Of a DNA stretch of 24,012 nucleotides, positions 1-8,594 are shown piece by piece (position 1 is the stretch's first letter; the number at the start of each line of letters is the position of its first letter). This DNA is from Peptococcaceae bacterium. Its GTDB lineage: Bacteria; Bacillota; Peptococcia; DRI-13; UBA5745. The DNA lies in the NCBI GenBank assembly GCA_031264885.1, contig JAISDM010000246.1, positions 1-24,012 on the forward strand, read 5' to 3'. The notes below the pieces were generated by a model. That model was not told where the DNA came from, did no database searches, and was given only the letters and a program-made list of their open reading frames with translations. Made by a program: the position numbers and the translations under genes.

Positions 1-2364
1 GATCCCGCGTTAACAACGGTTATAACCTCCGGACAGCTGTTTGGCGGGGATGCTTTCACAGGGGCGCTCACCCGCGTCTCTGGAGAGGCTTTAGGCACAT
101 ATGCCATCAACAGGGGAACACACACCTTAAGCAGCAATTACAATATGACCTATGTTCCGGGAGTTTTTGAAATCCTTGAAAAAGAACCTCAGAATATAAC
201 CGTGTCGGGACTTACGGCAAAAACCTACGGCGACGCGCCGTTCTCATTGACTGTGACCCCTGACCCGTCCGCTCATTTGAGCGCGTTCTCATTTGATTCC
301 AGCGATCCGAACGTAGCGGAAATAGACTCAGCCGGACAGATCACAGTCAAAGGCGGCGGTACGGCGGTCATTACTGTAACCGAACCCGGAGACGCAGACT
401 ACGCGCCGTTTGTGTTTGCGCAGACGCTGACTGTCGCGAAAGCTGATCTGCGGGTCGCGGCGAATGACGCGCGCGTGACATACGGAGATGATTTGCCGGC
501 GTGGACCATGAGTTACGCCGGATTTGTAAACGGCGACGATATAAATGATCTGCAGACCGCGCCAGGCGTTTCGCTGGCCGCAGCCGGTAAAACAACCGCG
601 GGAACACACGCGTTGATTCCGGCGGACGGTGTTTCAAATAACTACAATTTCGTATATACAAACGGAACGCTTACTGTAGATCAAAAGAACATTGCTGTCT
701 TGGATTTGTCGGTGTTTGATAAGGAATATGCCGGCGGCGACACTGCCGCCGTCGTGAAAAATTTCGGCTATACCCTTGCCGATGTTTTGACGGGTGATGA
801 TGTTTCAATAAATATCGAGGCGTTAACGGCGGATTTTGAAGACGGTCAGATTGGCGATGGGAAAACGGTCACGGTCGGCGGCATTGCGCTCATTGGAGAT
901 GACATTCATAATTACATCCTGAACAGCGGCAGCTATACCACCGCGGGAAATATCAGAGCCGATCTTACGGCGCGGGATGTCGCGGACGCGATTACAGGCA
1001 TATTGAGTCTCCCCCGCGACGCGAGAGCTATTGTGTTTCCAAATGTTCCCGGGGGTTTTGCCATTACCATCAAGAGTTCCGACAGCGCCGCAATCGGTGT
1101 GGATGGGCAAGCGCAGCCGGTGGACGCGGACACGCCGGTAACGCTTGTCTTCACTGTGACCAAAACGCTTGACGAATCAGCGGCCGACACCGGAGATATA
1201 ACCGTTGTGGTTCCTGAGTCAACCAAACGTACGATCACCTTTGACGCGAACGGCGGTTCCGTTTCCGTCACAACCACGCAGACAAGCGCGGACGGCAGAC
1301 TTGCGAGTCTGCCGGTACCGGTGAGAAGCGGGAGCTACAGATTCGACGGTTGGTACACGGCGACAAGCGACGGTACAAGCATAACAACAGACACCGTGTT
1401 TTTGTCCGACGCCACGGTTTACGCGCGCGGGGCGTATGTGAGCGGCGGCGGCGGTGGAGGCGGCGGCGGTGGAATCCCGACCGCAAACGCCTCGGCTGTA
1501 AACGCGAGTTTGAATCCAACCGCCGCGCTGTTTGACAAGGATCATAATACTGCGGATTACAAGGACGTCGCCGTTACGCTGACAAAGAACGGCAATACAC
1601 TCACGGCGGTCAGAAGAGGCGGTTACACCCTTAAATCGGGAACGGATTACACAGTGAACGGCGATATCTATATCATCCGGAAAGAGTATCTGGAGACACT
1701 GGGTACGGGTGTGGCTTTGCTCACTTTCGATATGAGCGGCGGCGTGAGTCAGACGCTGGCCGTTACGGTCAAAGGCGCCGCTCCGGGAACGGAACCGAAT
1801 CCGATGGGAGACCCGTTTGCCGATGTAACGGCGGGGGATTGGTTCTACGGCGACGTGGCGTATGTGTACGCAAACGCTTTGATGGGTGGTACAGGCGAGA
1901 TGCTGTTCAGTCCGCGGCTTCCCATGACGCGCGGGATGTTCGTCACCGTGCTGTACCGGCTGTCGGGCGAGCCTGCGGTGCGGATGAACGCGGCGTTCGA
2001 CGATAATGAGGATACCGCGTATTACTACGCGGCAGTCAATTGGGCGGCGCAATACGGCGTTGTGAGCGGCGTGGGGGAGAATCTGTTCGCTCCCGGCGCG
2101 AACATCACACGCCAGGATATGGCGGTGATCCTTGCGCGTTACGCCGACTTCGCGGGAATCCAACTGCCGGATACACAAACATATGGCGGCTTCCTGGATG
2201 AAGCGAATATCGCGGACTATGCCAAAGCATCCGTTACGCGGCTGTACCGGGCGGGCATCATCGGCGGCAAGTCCGGCAACCTGTTTGACCCGCGCGGTTC
2301 GGCGACACGGGCCGAGTGCGCGGCCATACTGCACAGGTATGTCGAAAAAACGGTTGACAAATGA
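1..2364 (+). CDS. SLH-domain surface protein, 5' end outside window
   Basis: The reading frame is open from base 1, so this is the C-terminal 787 residues of a longer protein. It is a secreted cell-surface protein of mosaic build. In order I see: the end of an MBG-type repeat (about residues 1-60); a bacterial Ig-like domain (62-147); another MBG repeat (147-225, with TYGDDLPAW); a YDG-like repeat (226-325, starting near VFDKEYAGG); a less clear beta domain; a Listeria-Bacteroides (InlB B) repeat (about 406-475, ITFDANGG and FDGWYT); a run of about ten glycines (near 482-491); a domain resembling the X2 carbohydrate-binding module (about 497-590, ALFDK, DYTVNGD, IIRKEYL); and three SLH repeats (from about 604 to the end). 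SLH repeats bind secondary cell-wall polymers, so the protein is probably displayed on the wall or S-layer. No catalytic domain is visible. Its ligand is unknown; adhesion or an S-layer structural role is inference. Confidence 0.88.
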   Translation, partial: DPALTTVITSGQLFGGDAFTGALTRVSGEALGTYAINRGTHTLSSNYNMTYVPGVFEILEKEPQNITVSGLTAKTYGDAPFSLTVTPDPSAHLSAFSFDSSDPNVAEIDSAGQITVKGGGTAVITVTEPGDADYAPFVFAQTLTVAKADLRVAANDARVTYGDDLPAWTMSYAGFVNGDDINDLQTAPGVSLAAAGKTTAGTHALIPADGVSNNYNFVYTNGTLTVDQKNIAVLDLSVFDKEYAGGDTAAVVKNFGYTLADVLTGDDVSINIEALTADFEDGQIGDGKTVTVGGIALIGDDIHNYILNSGSYTTAGNIRADLTARDVADAITGILSLPRDARAIVFPNVPGGFAITIKSSDSAAIGVDGQAQPVDADTPVTLVFTVTKTLDESAADTGDITVVVPESTKRTITFDANGGSVSVTTTQTSADGRLASLPVPVRSGSYRFDGWYTATSDGTSITTDTVFLSDATVYARGAYVSGGGGGGGGGGIPTANASAVNASLNPTAALFDKDHNTADYKDVAVTLTKNGNTLTAVRRGGYTLKSGTDYTVNGDIYIIRKEYLETLGTGVALLTFDMSGGVSQTLAVTVKGAAPGTEPNPMGDPFADVTAGDWFYGDVAYVYANALMGGTGEMLFSPRLPMTRGMFVTVLYRLSGEPAVRMNAAFDDNEDTAYYYAAVNWAAQYGVVSGVGENLFAPGANITRQDMAVILARYADFAGIQLPDTQTYGGFLDEANIADYAKASVTRLYRAGIIGGKSGNLFDPRGSATRAECAAILHRYVEKTVDK

Positions 2365-2396
2365 CCCGCGAACCAACAGACGGGTGACGCCAAAAT

Positions 2397-2435
2397 CCCG
2401 CCGGAACTAAATGAATCAGGTTCCGGCGGGTTTTT
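2397..2435 (+). terminator. Rho-independent terminator of the SLH gene
   Basis: An 11-bp perfect stem (CCCGCCGGAAC at 2397-2407, GTTCCGGCGGG at 2420-2430) with a 12-nt loop is followed directly by TTTTT. It lies 33 nt after the stop codon of the surface-protein gene, in the right orientation. Confidence 0.9.
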
Positions 2436-2442
2436 GCGCCAA

Positions 2443-2471
2443 AAAAGGAACCTGGATTCCGGGACAAGCCG
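2443..2471. repeat. Family B palindrome fragment
   Basis: GGAACCTGGATTCCGGGACA followed by AGCC is the same, base for base, as the right half of the large family B palindrome near 19346-19369. Only one arm is present, so this is a decayed or partial copy. Confidence 0.65.
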
Positions 2472-2562
2472 CCAAACTACGAATCGCAGATATTCTGAAT
2501 ATCGATTGATACTTTAGGAAAAACTATAAACGCCACCGCAGCCACCTCCTACCTTTGTTTCA

Positions 2563-2592
2563 AATAAAGCGCAATCGTCATTGCGCTTTATT
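2563..2592 (-). terminator. Likely terminator of lepA-hemW
   Basis: A perfect 13-bp inverted repeat (AATAAAGCGCAAT at 2563-2575 and its complement at 2580-2592) has a 4-nt loop. It starts 22 nt beyond the hemW stop on the minus strand. The distal arm ends in TTTATT, giving a weak U tract. Being symmetric, it could also act on plus-strand read-through. Confidence 0.7.
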
Positions 2593-2614
2593 TTGCGCTT
2601 TGCCGGTTTGCGCG

Positions 2615-3754
2615 TCAAACGAACCGCGTCATCACGTCGCTGGCCACAAACAGCCCCTTCCGGGTCAAGGCGTATCCTTCCGCGTTTTCCCGCAGCAGGC
2701 CGGCCCCGCGTAAATCGGCGATCTCTTCTCCGTAAACCGCCTCCGGCGTCTGCCCGAATTCACCGCAAAAATCCTTTCTGCTCACGCCGGATCTCAGCCT
2801 CAGCCCCAGGAACATCATCTCCGCCATAGCCAGCTTGCCCGTCACGCGCTCTTCCGAGGCCCGCGGCTTCTCCCCGGCGCGAACCTGGCGCAGATAAAGG
2901 CTGAAGTCGTCCGTATTGGCGTACCGTATCCCGTTCAGATAGCCGGAGGCCCCGGCGCCGGCGCCCAGGTAGGGCCGCCGCCGCCAATACAGCAAATTGT
3001 GCCGGGATTCATACCCCGGCTTCGCGAAATTGCTGATCTCATAGTGGCCATATCCCGCCTGGGCCAGCCGGTCTATGGCCAGGGCGTACTGCTCATAGCC
3101 CATGTCCGGATCCGTCCGGGGCAAAAGCCCCCGGTCGTACCAGCGCTTCATCCGCGTCCCCGGCTCCAGATTCAGCTCATACAGCGAGATATGCCCCGGC
3201 GCCGCCGTCATCTCCAGCGCCCTCTCCAGCGTCGTTTCCCAATGCGCCAGGGATTGGCCCGGCAAACCGTACATCAGATCCACACTCAGCCGCTCGATCC
3301 CCGCCCGCCTGGCCTGGGCGGCCGCCTCATACACCTGCCGCGCCGAGTGGATTCTGCCCAAGAGTCTCAGCATCGCCGGATCAAAACTCTGTACGCCCAG
3401 TGACAGCCGGTTGACCCCCAAGTCCCTGAGCCGCCTTAACAATTCCGCGTCCACCGCGCCCGGATTGGCCTCCACAGTCCATTCGGGATCGGGGCTCCAG
3501 CGCAGCTTCCGCCGCAAGCCCTCCAGCAGAGCCGCAAGCTGCGCACCCGTCAGGCAGGTGGGCGTCCCGCCGCCCAAGTACAGGCTGTCCGCCGCCGGCA
3601 GATCCATGCTTTCCATATATAAATCCACTTCCGACAGCAGCGCCCGGACATAGCCGTCCTTATCCCCGGCGCCCATCCCCTCAAAAGAGACGAAGTCACA
3701 ATAATGGCACCGCCTGACGCAAAAAGGAATATGCACATACACGCCAAAAGCCAT
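2615..3754 (-). CDS. hemW: HemW-like radical SAM heme chaperone
   Basis: This is a radical SAM protein of the HemN/HemW group, acting in the cytoplasm. The iron-sulfur cluster motif is C12-x3-C16-x2-C19 (PFCVRRCHYCDF). It is followed by DF rather than the extra cysteine of true coproporphyrinogen dehydrogenase HemN, which favours HemW, a heme-binding chaperone. LGGGTPT supports the SAM-binding part and YEISNFAKPG is typical of the family. The start at 3754 gives 379 residues, the usual length, and begins just before the conserved VYVHIPFC; an in-frame GTG at 3790 would add 12 residues without conservation. It lies 50 nt downstream of lepA on the same strand, a common Firmicutes pairing, and is probably co-transcribed. 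The hrcA-grpE-dnaK genes that often follow are not here: the next gene is convergent. Confidence 0.92.
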   Translation of the reverse strand: MAFGVYVHIPFCVRRCHYCDFVSFEGMGAGDKDGYVRALLSEVDLYMESMDLPAADSLYLGGGTPTCLTGAQLAALLEGLRRKLRWSPDPEWTVEANPGAVDAELLRRLRDLGVNRLSLGVQSFDPAMLRLLGRIHSARQVYEAAAQARRAGIERLSVDLMYGLPGQSLAHWETTLERALEMTAAPGHISLYELNLEPGTRMKRWYDRGLLPRTDPDMGYEQYALAIDRLAQAGYGHYEISNFAKPGYESRHNLLYWRRRPYLGAGAGASGYLNGIRYANTDDFSLYLRQVRAGEKPRASEERVTGKLAMAEMMFLGLRLRSGVSRKDFCGEFGQTPEAVYGEEIADLRGAGLLRENAEGYALTRKGLFVASDVMTRFV

Positions 3755-3804
3755 CTCACTCAATCCCCGCCCAAGCTCAACACTGTCCACTCCCCACTAC
3801 CCAC

Positions 3805-5610
3805 TCAGTCCTCATCCAGACTCAGCACCGCCATAAACGCCTCCTGGGGAATCTCCACACTGCCCACCTGCTTCATGCGCTTCTTGCCCTCTTTCTGTTT
3901 CTCCAAAAGCTTGCGCTTACGGGTGATGTCCCCACCGTAGCATTTGTCGATCACATTCTTCCGATAAGCCTTCACCGACTCCCTGGCGATGATCCTGCTG
4001 CCCACAGCCGCCTGAATCGGCACCTCGAACATCTGTCTGGGAATCAGCCTGCGAAGCTTCTCTACCAGCGCCCTGCCCCGGACATACGCCTTATCCTGAT
4101 GAACGATGAAGGACAGCGCGTCCACAATTTCATTGTTGATCAGCACATCCAGCTTCACCAAATCGGACGCCTTATAATCCGCCAGCTCGTAATCCAGGGA
4201 GGCGTAGCCCTTGGTCCGGGACTTCAGCTGATCAAAGAAATCATAGATGATCTCCGCCAGGGGCAGGTCATATTTGATCATCACACGGGTTTGCGCCACA
4301 TATTCCATATTGATAAAAGTCCCCCGCTTCTCCTGAGCCAGCTCCATCACCGTCCCCACGCACTCCGAAGGCGCCATGATCACAGCCTTCACATAAGGCT
4401 CCGCGATGCTTTCCACTTCCTGAACCGGCGGAAGCTTCACCGGATTGTCGATCCAGACCGTCTCCTGATTGGTTTTTCCAATCTTATAGATCACACTGGG
4501 CGCCGTCACCAGCAGCTCCAGCTGATACTCCCTTTCCAGCCTTTCCTGCACGATTTCCATGTGCAAAAGCCCCAGAAAGCCGCAGCGAAAACCAAAGCCC
4601 AACGCCACCGAGGTCTCCGGCTCATAGATCAAAGACGCGTCGTTGAGCTTGAGTTTTTCCAAAGCGTCCCGCAAGCTGTCATAATCCTTGGTTTCCAGCG
4701 TATATAACCCGCAATACACCATAGGCGTCACCTTGCGGTATCCAGGCAAAGGGCTCTCCGCCGGCCGGTCCGCCCGCGTGATGGTATCCCCCACCCGGGT
4801 GTCCTTGACATTCTTGATGCTGGCGGCCAAATAGCCCACCATTCCGGCGCTCAGTTCATCCACCAAAGTGGCGGACGGGACAAAAACGCCGGTTTCGATG
4901 ACCTCAAAATCATGCCCTGTGGACATCATACGGATGTTCTCGCCTTTTTTGACCGTGCCGTCCACAATCCGGACATAGGAAATCGCGCCCCTGTACGCGT
5001 CAAAATGGGAGTCAAAGATCAGCGCCTTCATAGGCGCCCGGGGATCCCCCTTAGGCGGCGGAATCCTCCGGATCACCGCGTCCATAATCTCCGGAACCCC
5101 TGTTCCGTCCTTGGCCGAGGCCAAAATAGCCTCGCTGCAGTCGATCCCGATGACCTCCTCCAATTCCCGCTTGACCCGCTCCGGATCCGCGCTGGGCAAG
5201 TCAATCTTGTTGATCACCGGTATGATTTCCAAATCATGCTCCAGCGCCAAATAGACGTTCGCCAAGGTCTGCGCCTCAACGCCCTGTGTGGCGTCCACCA
5301 CCAAAAGCGCCCCCTCGCAGGCCGCCAGGCTGCGGGACACCTCATAGGTAAAATCCACATGCCCCGGCGTATCGATCAAATTGATCAGATACTCCCGCCC
5401 CTGCCCGTCATGATAAAACATGCGCACCGCCGTCAATTTAATGGTGATGCCCCGTTCCTTTTCCAAATCCATCTGATCCAGAATCTGCTTGGAAGTCATC
5501 TCCCGGGCGGATAAAGTCCCGGTATATTCCAAAATCCGGTCCGCCAAAGTGGACTTCCCATGATCGATATGAGCGATGATGCAGAAATTCCGGATAAAAG
5601 CCTGCTCCAT
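3805..5610 (-). CDS. lepA: Elongation factor 4 (LepA), translational GTPase
   Basis: LepA/EF4 is a ribosome-associated GTPase that acts during translation and is nearly universal in bacteria. The full family length is present (601 residues). The GTP-binding motifs are clear: G1 AHIDHGKST (13-21), G3 DTPGHVDF (80-87), G4 NKID (134-137) and G5 SAKDG. The C-terminal region (RRLIPRQMFEVPIQAA, KCYGGDITRKRKLLEKQKEG) is the LepA-specific domain with its lysine-rich end. The ATG at 5610 has AGGAGG seven bases upstream; the in-frame TTG at 5616 would overlap that site and is rejected. It heads a lepA-hemW unit. Confidence 0.97.
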   Translation of the reverse strand: MEQAFIRNFCIIAHIDHGKSTLADRILEYTGTLSAREMTSKQILDQMDLEKERGITIKLTAVRMFYHDGQGREYLINLIDTPGHVDFTYEVSRSLAACEGALLVVDATQGVEAQTLANVYLALEHDLEIIPVINKIDLPSADPERVKRELEEVIGIDCSEAILASAKDGTGVPEIMDAVIRRIPPPKGDPRAPMKALIFDSHFDAYRGAISYVRIVDGTVKKGENIRMMSTGHDFEVIETGVFVPSATLVDELSAGMVGYLAASIKNVKDTRVGDTITRADRPAESPLPGYRKVTPMVYCGLYTLETKDYDSLRDALEKLKLNDASLIYEPETSVALGFGFRCGFLGLLHMEIVQERLEREYQLELLVTAPSVIYKIGKTNQETVWIDNPVKLPPVQEVESIAEPYVKAVIMAPSECVGTVMELAQEKRGTFINMEYVAQTRVMIKYDLPLAEIIYDFFDQLKSRTKGYASLDYELADYKASDLVKLDVLINNEIVDALSFIVHQDKAYVRGRALVEKLRRLIPRQMFEVPIQAAVGSRIIARESVKAYRKNVIDKCYGGDITRKRKLLEKQKEGKKRMKQVGSVEIPQEAFMAVLSLDED

Positions 5611-5643
5611 AACCAACCTCCTGGATATTCCCGTTATATTTTG

Positions 5644-5652
5644 ATTCTACCA
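5644..5652 (-). promoter_or_regulatory. Putative extended -10 promoter of lepA
   Basis: On the minus strand TGGTAGAAT lies 34 nt before the lepA ATG and fits an extended -10 (TG-n-TATAAT) element. No good -35 hexamer is seen at 17 bp. Confidence 0.45.
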
Positions 5653-5706
5653 CATCTCAGGCGCTGTTACGAATAAAGTTTTTTGTCACGCCGCCGCGAT
5701 TCGCAG

Positions 5707-5736
5707 TTGACGCCATGCCGCGGCGCGCATTATAAT
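5707..5736 (+). promoter_or_regulatory. Sigma-A type promoter of the UroD-like gene
   Basis: TTGACG (5707-5712) and TATAAT (5731-5736) are separated by 18 bp. The predicted start lies about 65 nt before the ATG at 5807, leaving a short AT-rich leader. Confidence 0.75.
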
Positions 5737-5806
5737 TCAAATTAAGAATACACGCTGTTCTTACGGAACTGCGGCAATCCGCAAATACAGAAACGGAGGG
5801 TACAGC

Positions 5807-6916
5807 ATGGAAATGATACGCCCGAAATTCATGGAACCGGGGGTTCCGGTTCTCCAAACCACAACCTCTTTCGGCAACGTGCCGATCACGGTTCCGCTGT
5901 TCGACACGCCGATCACGCCCAAGGAGAATTTCCTCCGCGCCGCCAAACGCGAGAATCCGCTTTGGGTTCCCAACCACCTAACCGACACCCAGGTCATTTA
6001 CATCAACGAGCTGGGCGTTCACAAAGCCGGAAAAATGGAATTCGGCCCGGATTTCCGGAAACACTCCCCTGTGGATTACACATTCATCGATCCCCACGGC
6101 AACTCGTGGACCTGGGTCGCCTCCGTGGGCGGCGCGATGCTGACCCCCGGCACAAGAGTCCTTGAGGATATCCGCGACTGGGAGAAAGTTCTCCGCTGGC
6201 CGGATCCGGAGGAATGGACGATCCGTGAAACCGCGGAGAAATTCATGCGCGAAGAGTACGACCCGGATAAGCTGCTGCACATAGACATCCTCCAGGGGCT
6301 TACGGAGCTTCTGGTAGCGGCCCTCGGCGGCTATGAGGACGGATTGGTTTCCATGGTGGAGGAACCGGAAGCCTGCGTGGCGTATTTCAACCGTTTGGCG
6401 GACTTCCTGATCGAATTCTTCGACTACCTCAAGGCGCTGTACCCCGTTGATTTTATTACATATCACGACGACTGGGGAACGGAGCGCGACACATTCTTCT
6501 CGCCTCAGATGCTGGAGGATCTGGTCTACGCGCCGACGAAACGGATTATTGATCACATCAAGGACGCGGGATGCCTCTTCGAGCTGCACTCCTGCGGCAA
6601 AATCGATCGCTTCCTGCCCTATATGTGCGACCTGAACATCGACTTTCTGCAAATTCAGAACCGAGCCGTCGATATACCCAAGATGAAAGAACTGTACGGC
6701 GGCCGCATCGGCTTCAACCCCACCCTGGAGGATTACGAACTCGGAACGCCCTATTCCACGGAGGAAGTCATAGAAATAACGCGCAGGAACGTCAACCTCT
6801 ACGGCAAAAGCGGGGGCTTCTACCCCTGGATCTTCGAAACCGACCCCGAACGCCTGTGGACCATCTGCACAGAACTGTACTGCAGCAGCAGAGAATACTA
6901 CGCCGGCGCGAAATGA
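5807..6916 (+). CDS. Uroporphyrinogen decarboxylase-family protein, probable corrinoid methyltransferase type
   Basis: This 369-residue protein has the fold signature of the UroD/MtaA/CmuA family: a long TIM-barrel-like chain and, near residues 262-266, HSCGK, the H-x-C zinc-binding motif used by methyltransferase members to activate a thiol. A cysteine pair near the C-terminus (CTELYC) could supply a third zinc ligand. The substrate-binding MRQAGR-type motif of true heme-pathway HemE is absent from the N-terminus, so a HemE call is not supported. Related proteins transfer methyl groups between corrinoid proteins and thiols or tetrahydrofolate, but no corrinoid protein or activating enzyme is in the window. 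The start is firm: GGAGGG lies six bases before the ATG. It stands alone with its own promoter between two opposite-strand units. Substrate unknown. Confidence 0.8.
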   Translation: MEMIRPKFMEPGVPVLQTTTSFGNVPITVPLFDTPITPKENFLRAAKRENPLWVPNHLTDTQVIYINELGVHKAGKMEFGPDFRKHSPVDYTFIDPHGNSWTWVASVGGAMLTPGTRVLEDIRDWEKVLRWPDPEEWTIRETAEKFMREEYDPDKLLHIDILQGLTELLVAALGGYEDGLVSMVEEPEACVAYFNRLADFLIEFFDYLKALYPVDFITYHDDWGTERDTFFSPQMLEDLVYAPTKRIIDHIKDAGCLFELHSCGKIDRFLPYMCDLNIDFLQIQNRAVDIPKMKELYGGRIGFNPTLEDYELGTPYSTEEVIEITRRNVNLYGKSGGFYPWIFETDPERLWTICTELYCSSREYYAGAK

Positions 6917-6950
6917 GATAAGACATTCAATTCGTCGGATCCGGATTTTT

Positions 6951-7009
6951 GGGCGGCAGAATGCCGCCCCTACGGACGCGTTATTCACGGTACCGTAGGG
7001 GCGGCATCC
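6951..7009. repeat. Family A palindrome, right arm truncated
   Basis: The left arm (starting GGGCGGCAGAATGCCGCCCC) and the 21-nt loop containing GCGTTATTCACGGTACC match other copies. The right arm (GTAGGGGCGGCATCC) then diverges. It fills the gap between the convergent UroD-like gene and murJ. Confidence 0.85.
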
Positions 7010-7025
7010 GGCGCGCTCCGCGCTG

Positions 7026-8594
7026 TCACTTTTTCCCCCGCCGGAGCCGTTTCAGCAAGGTGTCCGCCACCACGCGGTATTCCTCCATCTTCAGCGCGCG
7101 CGCCAAAGCGAAGAAAACCGCCCCTCCCAGCCCGATGGAAGCCGCCGCCTGGATCAGCTGGTTCGTCATCAGCTCCATATCCATACGCGCTTCCGTCAGG
7201 CTGTACACAGCCCACGCGGCCAGCCCCATGCCAAACGAAATCAGCAGTATTTTAACAAAAGAGCGGAGGATGCGCCGGCCCCCCATAGGCCCCGCTTTGC
7301 GCCGCAGCAAAGCGAACAGAATCAGCATATTGACGATCCCCGCCAAGGAATACGCCAAAGCCAGGCCCGCGTGCCTCATGGGCTTCATCAGGAGCAGGCT
7401 CAGCGCGATATTGACGGCGATGCTCACCATCCCCACGCTCACGGGAGTCCAGGTATCCTGCATAGAATAAAACATCCGGCTGAACATCTGAATACAGCCG
7501 TAGGCGCAAAGCCCCACGCAATAAAACAGCAGCGCCTCCGCCGCCGCTTCCGTGTCCCCTCCGCTGAACAGCCCGTGCTGATACAGGATCCGGATAATCG
7601 GCGTCCTCAATACCGCCATCCCCACCGCCGCCGGCGCCGTCACAAACAGTATCGTCCGGAAGCCCAAAGAGAACGACTGTTTGAAATCGCTCATTTCTCC
7701 CCGGGCCGCCTGAGCCGTCATGGTGGGAAACATGGTGACGGCAATGGCCGTGGCAAAAATACCGTTCGGCGTCTGCATCAGCCGCTGAGCGATCAAAAGC
7801 GCCGTCAGCGTCCCCTGAGACAGGCTGGAAGCCAAGTTTTGGTTCACAAACAAATTCAACTGACTGACGGACATGCCCACCAAAATCGGCGTCAGCAGAA
7901 TAAAAACCCTTTTGACGCCAGGCAGCCGCAAATCTATATGAGGCCGGTAACGAAGCCCCAGCTTTCGCAAATGATAAAATTGAATCGCAAACTGAACCGC
8001 GGCGCCGGCGACCACCCCCAGGGTATATCCCATGATGCCGATCAGGGGGGATAAAGCGACGCCCACCGCGATGATCATCACGTTATAGATCACAGAACTG
8101 ACGGCCACCGGCAGGAAACGCCGGTACGAATGTAATATCCCCATAGAAAACCCGGTCATCGCCATAAAAAAACACTGGATGAACATCACCCGGGTCAGCG
8201 TCACGGTCAGCGCCTTGACCTCTTCGGTAAAACCGGGCGCCAACAGCCGTATCAGCTGGGGCGTCCATATTTCTCCCAAAAGAATGAAAAAGAGAACCAG
8301 CAGCGTCAATATATTGATGACGCTGCTGGCCGTATTCCAGCCCTCTTCCTCCCGGTCCGTGGCGATATAGCCGGTGAACACCGGGATGAACGCCGAACTC
8401 AGCGCCCCGCCCACCAGCAAAATATACAAAAAATCAGGGATAGAGAACGCGGCGTTGTAAGCGTCGGTTAACCCGCCCAATCCAAAGCTGGAATAAATGA
8501 CGATGTTGCGCACATAGCCCAATATCCTGGATACAATCGTGGAAACCATCAAAATTCCCGCGGCTTGTACCGCCGTCCGGCCCGAATCGGTCAC
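7026..8594 (-). CDS. murJ: Lipid II flippase MurJ
   Basis: This is an integral membrane protein of the MATE/MOP superfamily that moves lipid II across the cytoplasmic membrane for peptidoglycan synthesis. The N-terminal block (STIVSRILGYVRNIVI, then TDAYNAAFSIPDFLY and GGALSSAFIPVF) is the classic MurJ/MviN signature, and the roughly 14 hydrophobic segments and 522 residues fit the family. The chosen start is GTG at 8594, which overlaps the exoA stop by 4 nt (GTGA) and places about 15 residues before the first helix. A TTG at 8624 has no ribosome binding site. The Shine-Dalgarno at the GTG is weak, so translational coupling to exoA is likely. Confidence 0.93.
   Translation of the reverse strand: MTDSGRTAVQAAGILMVSTIVSRILGYVRNIVIYSSFGLGGLTDAYNAAFSIPDFLYILLVGGALSSAFIPVFTGYIATDREEEGWNTASSVINILTLLVLFFILLGEIWTPQLIRLLAPGFTEEVKALTVTLTRVMFIQCFFMAMTGFSMGILHSYRRFLPVAVSSVIYNVMIIAVGVALSPLIGIMGYTLGVVAGAAVQFAIQFYHLRKLGLRYRPHIDLRLPGVKRVFILLTPILVGMSVSQLNLFVNQNLASSLSQGTLTALLIAQRLMQTPNGIFATAIAVTMFPTMTAQAARGEMSDFKQSFSLGFRTILFVTAPAAVGMAVLRTPIIRILYQHGLFSGGDTEAAAEALLFYCVGLCAYGCIQMFSRMFYSMQDTWTPVSVGMVSIAVNIALSLLLMKPMRHAGLALAYSLAGIVNMLILFALLRRKAGPMGGRRILRSFVKILLISFGMGLAAWAVYSLTEARMDMELMTNQLIQAAASIGLGGAVFFALARALKMEEYRVVADTLLKRLRRGKK

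Noticed and set aside
2470..2555. A 22-codon minus-strand reading frame (GTGGCTGCGGTGGCG...) after AGGAGG between hemW and the SLH gene
   Set aside because: The ribosome binding site is almost against the start, the frame lies beyond the hemW terminator, part of it borders a repeat fragment, and 22 codons are too few to judge coding.
5807..6916. HemE (uroporphyrinogen decarboxylase of heme synthesis)
   Set aside because: The N-terminal substrate-binding motif of HemE is missing, while the H-x-C motif points to the methyltransferase branch.
6951..7009. Family A palindromes as Rho-independent terminators
   Set aside because: The stems are strong, but none is followed by a U tract on the relevant strand, and copies also occur where no transcript end is expected. 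They may still slow or end transcription incidentally.
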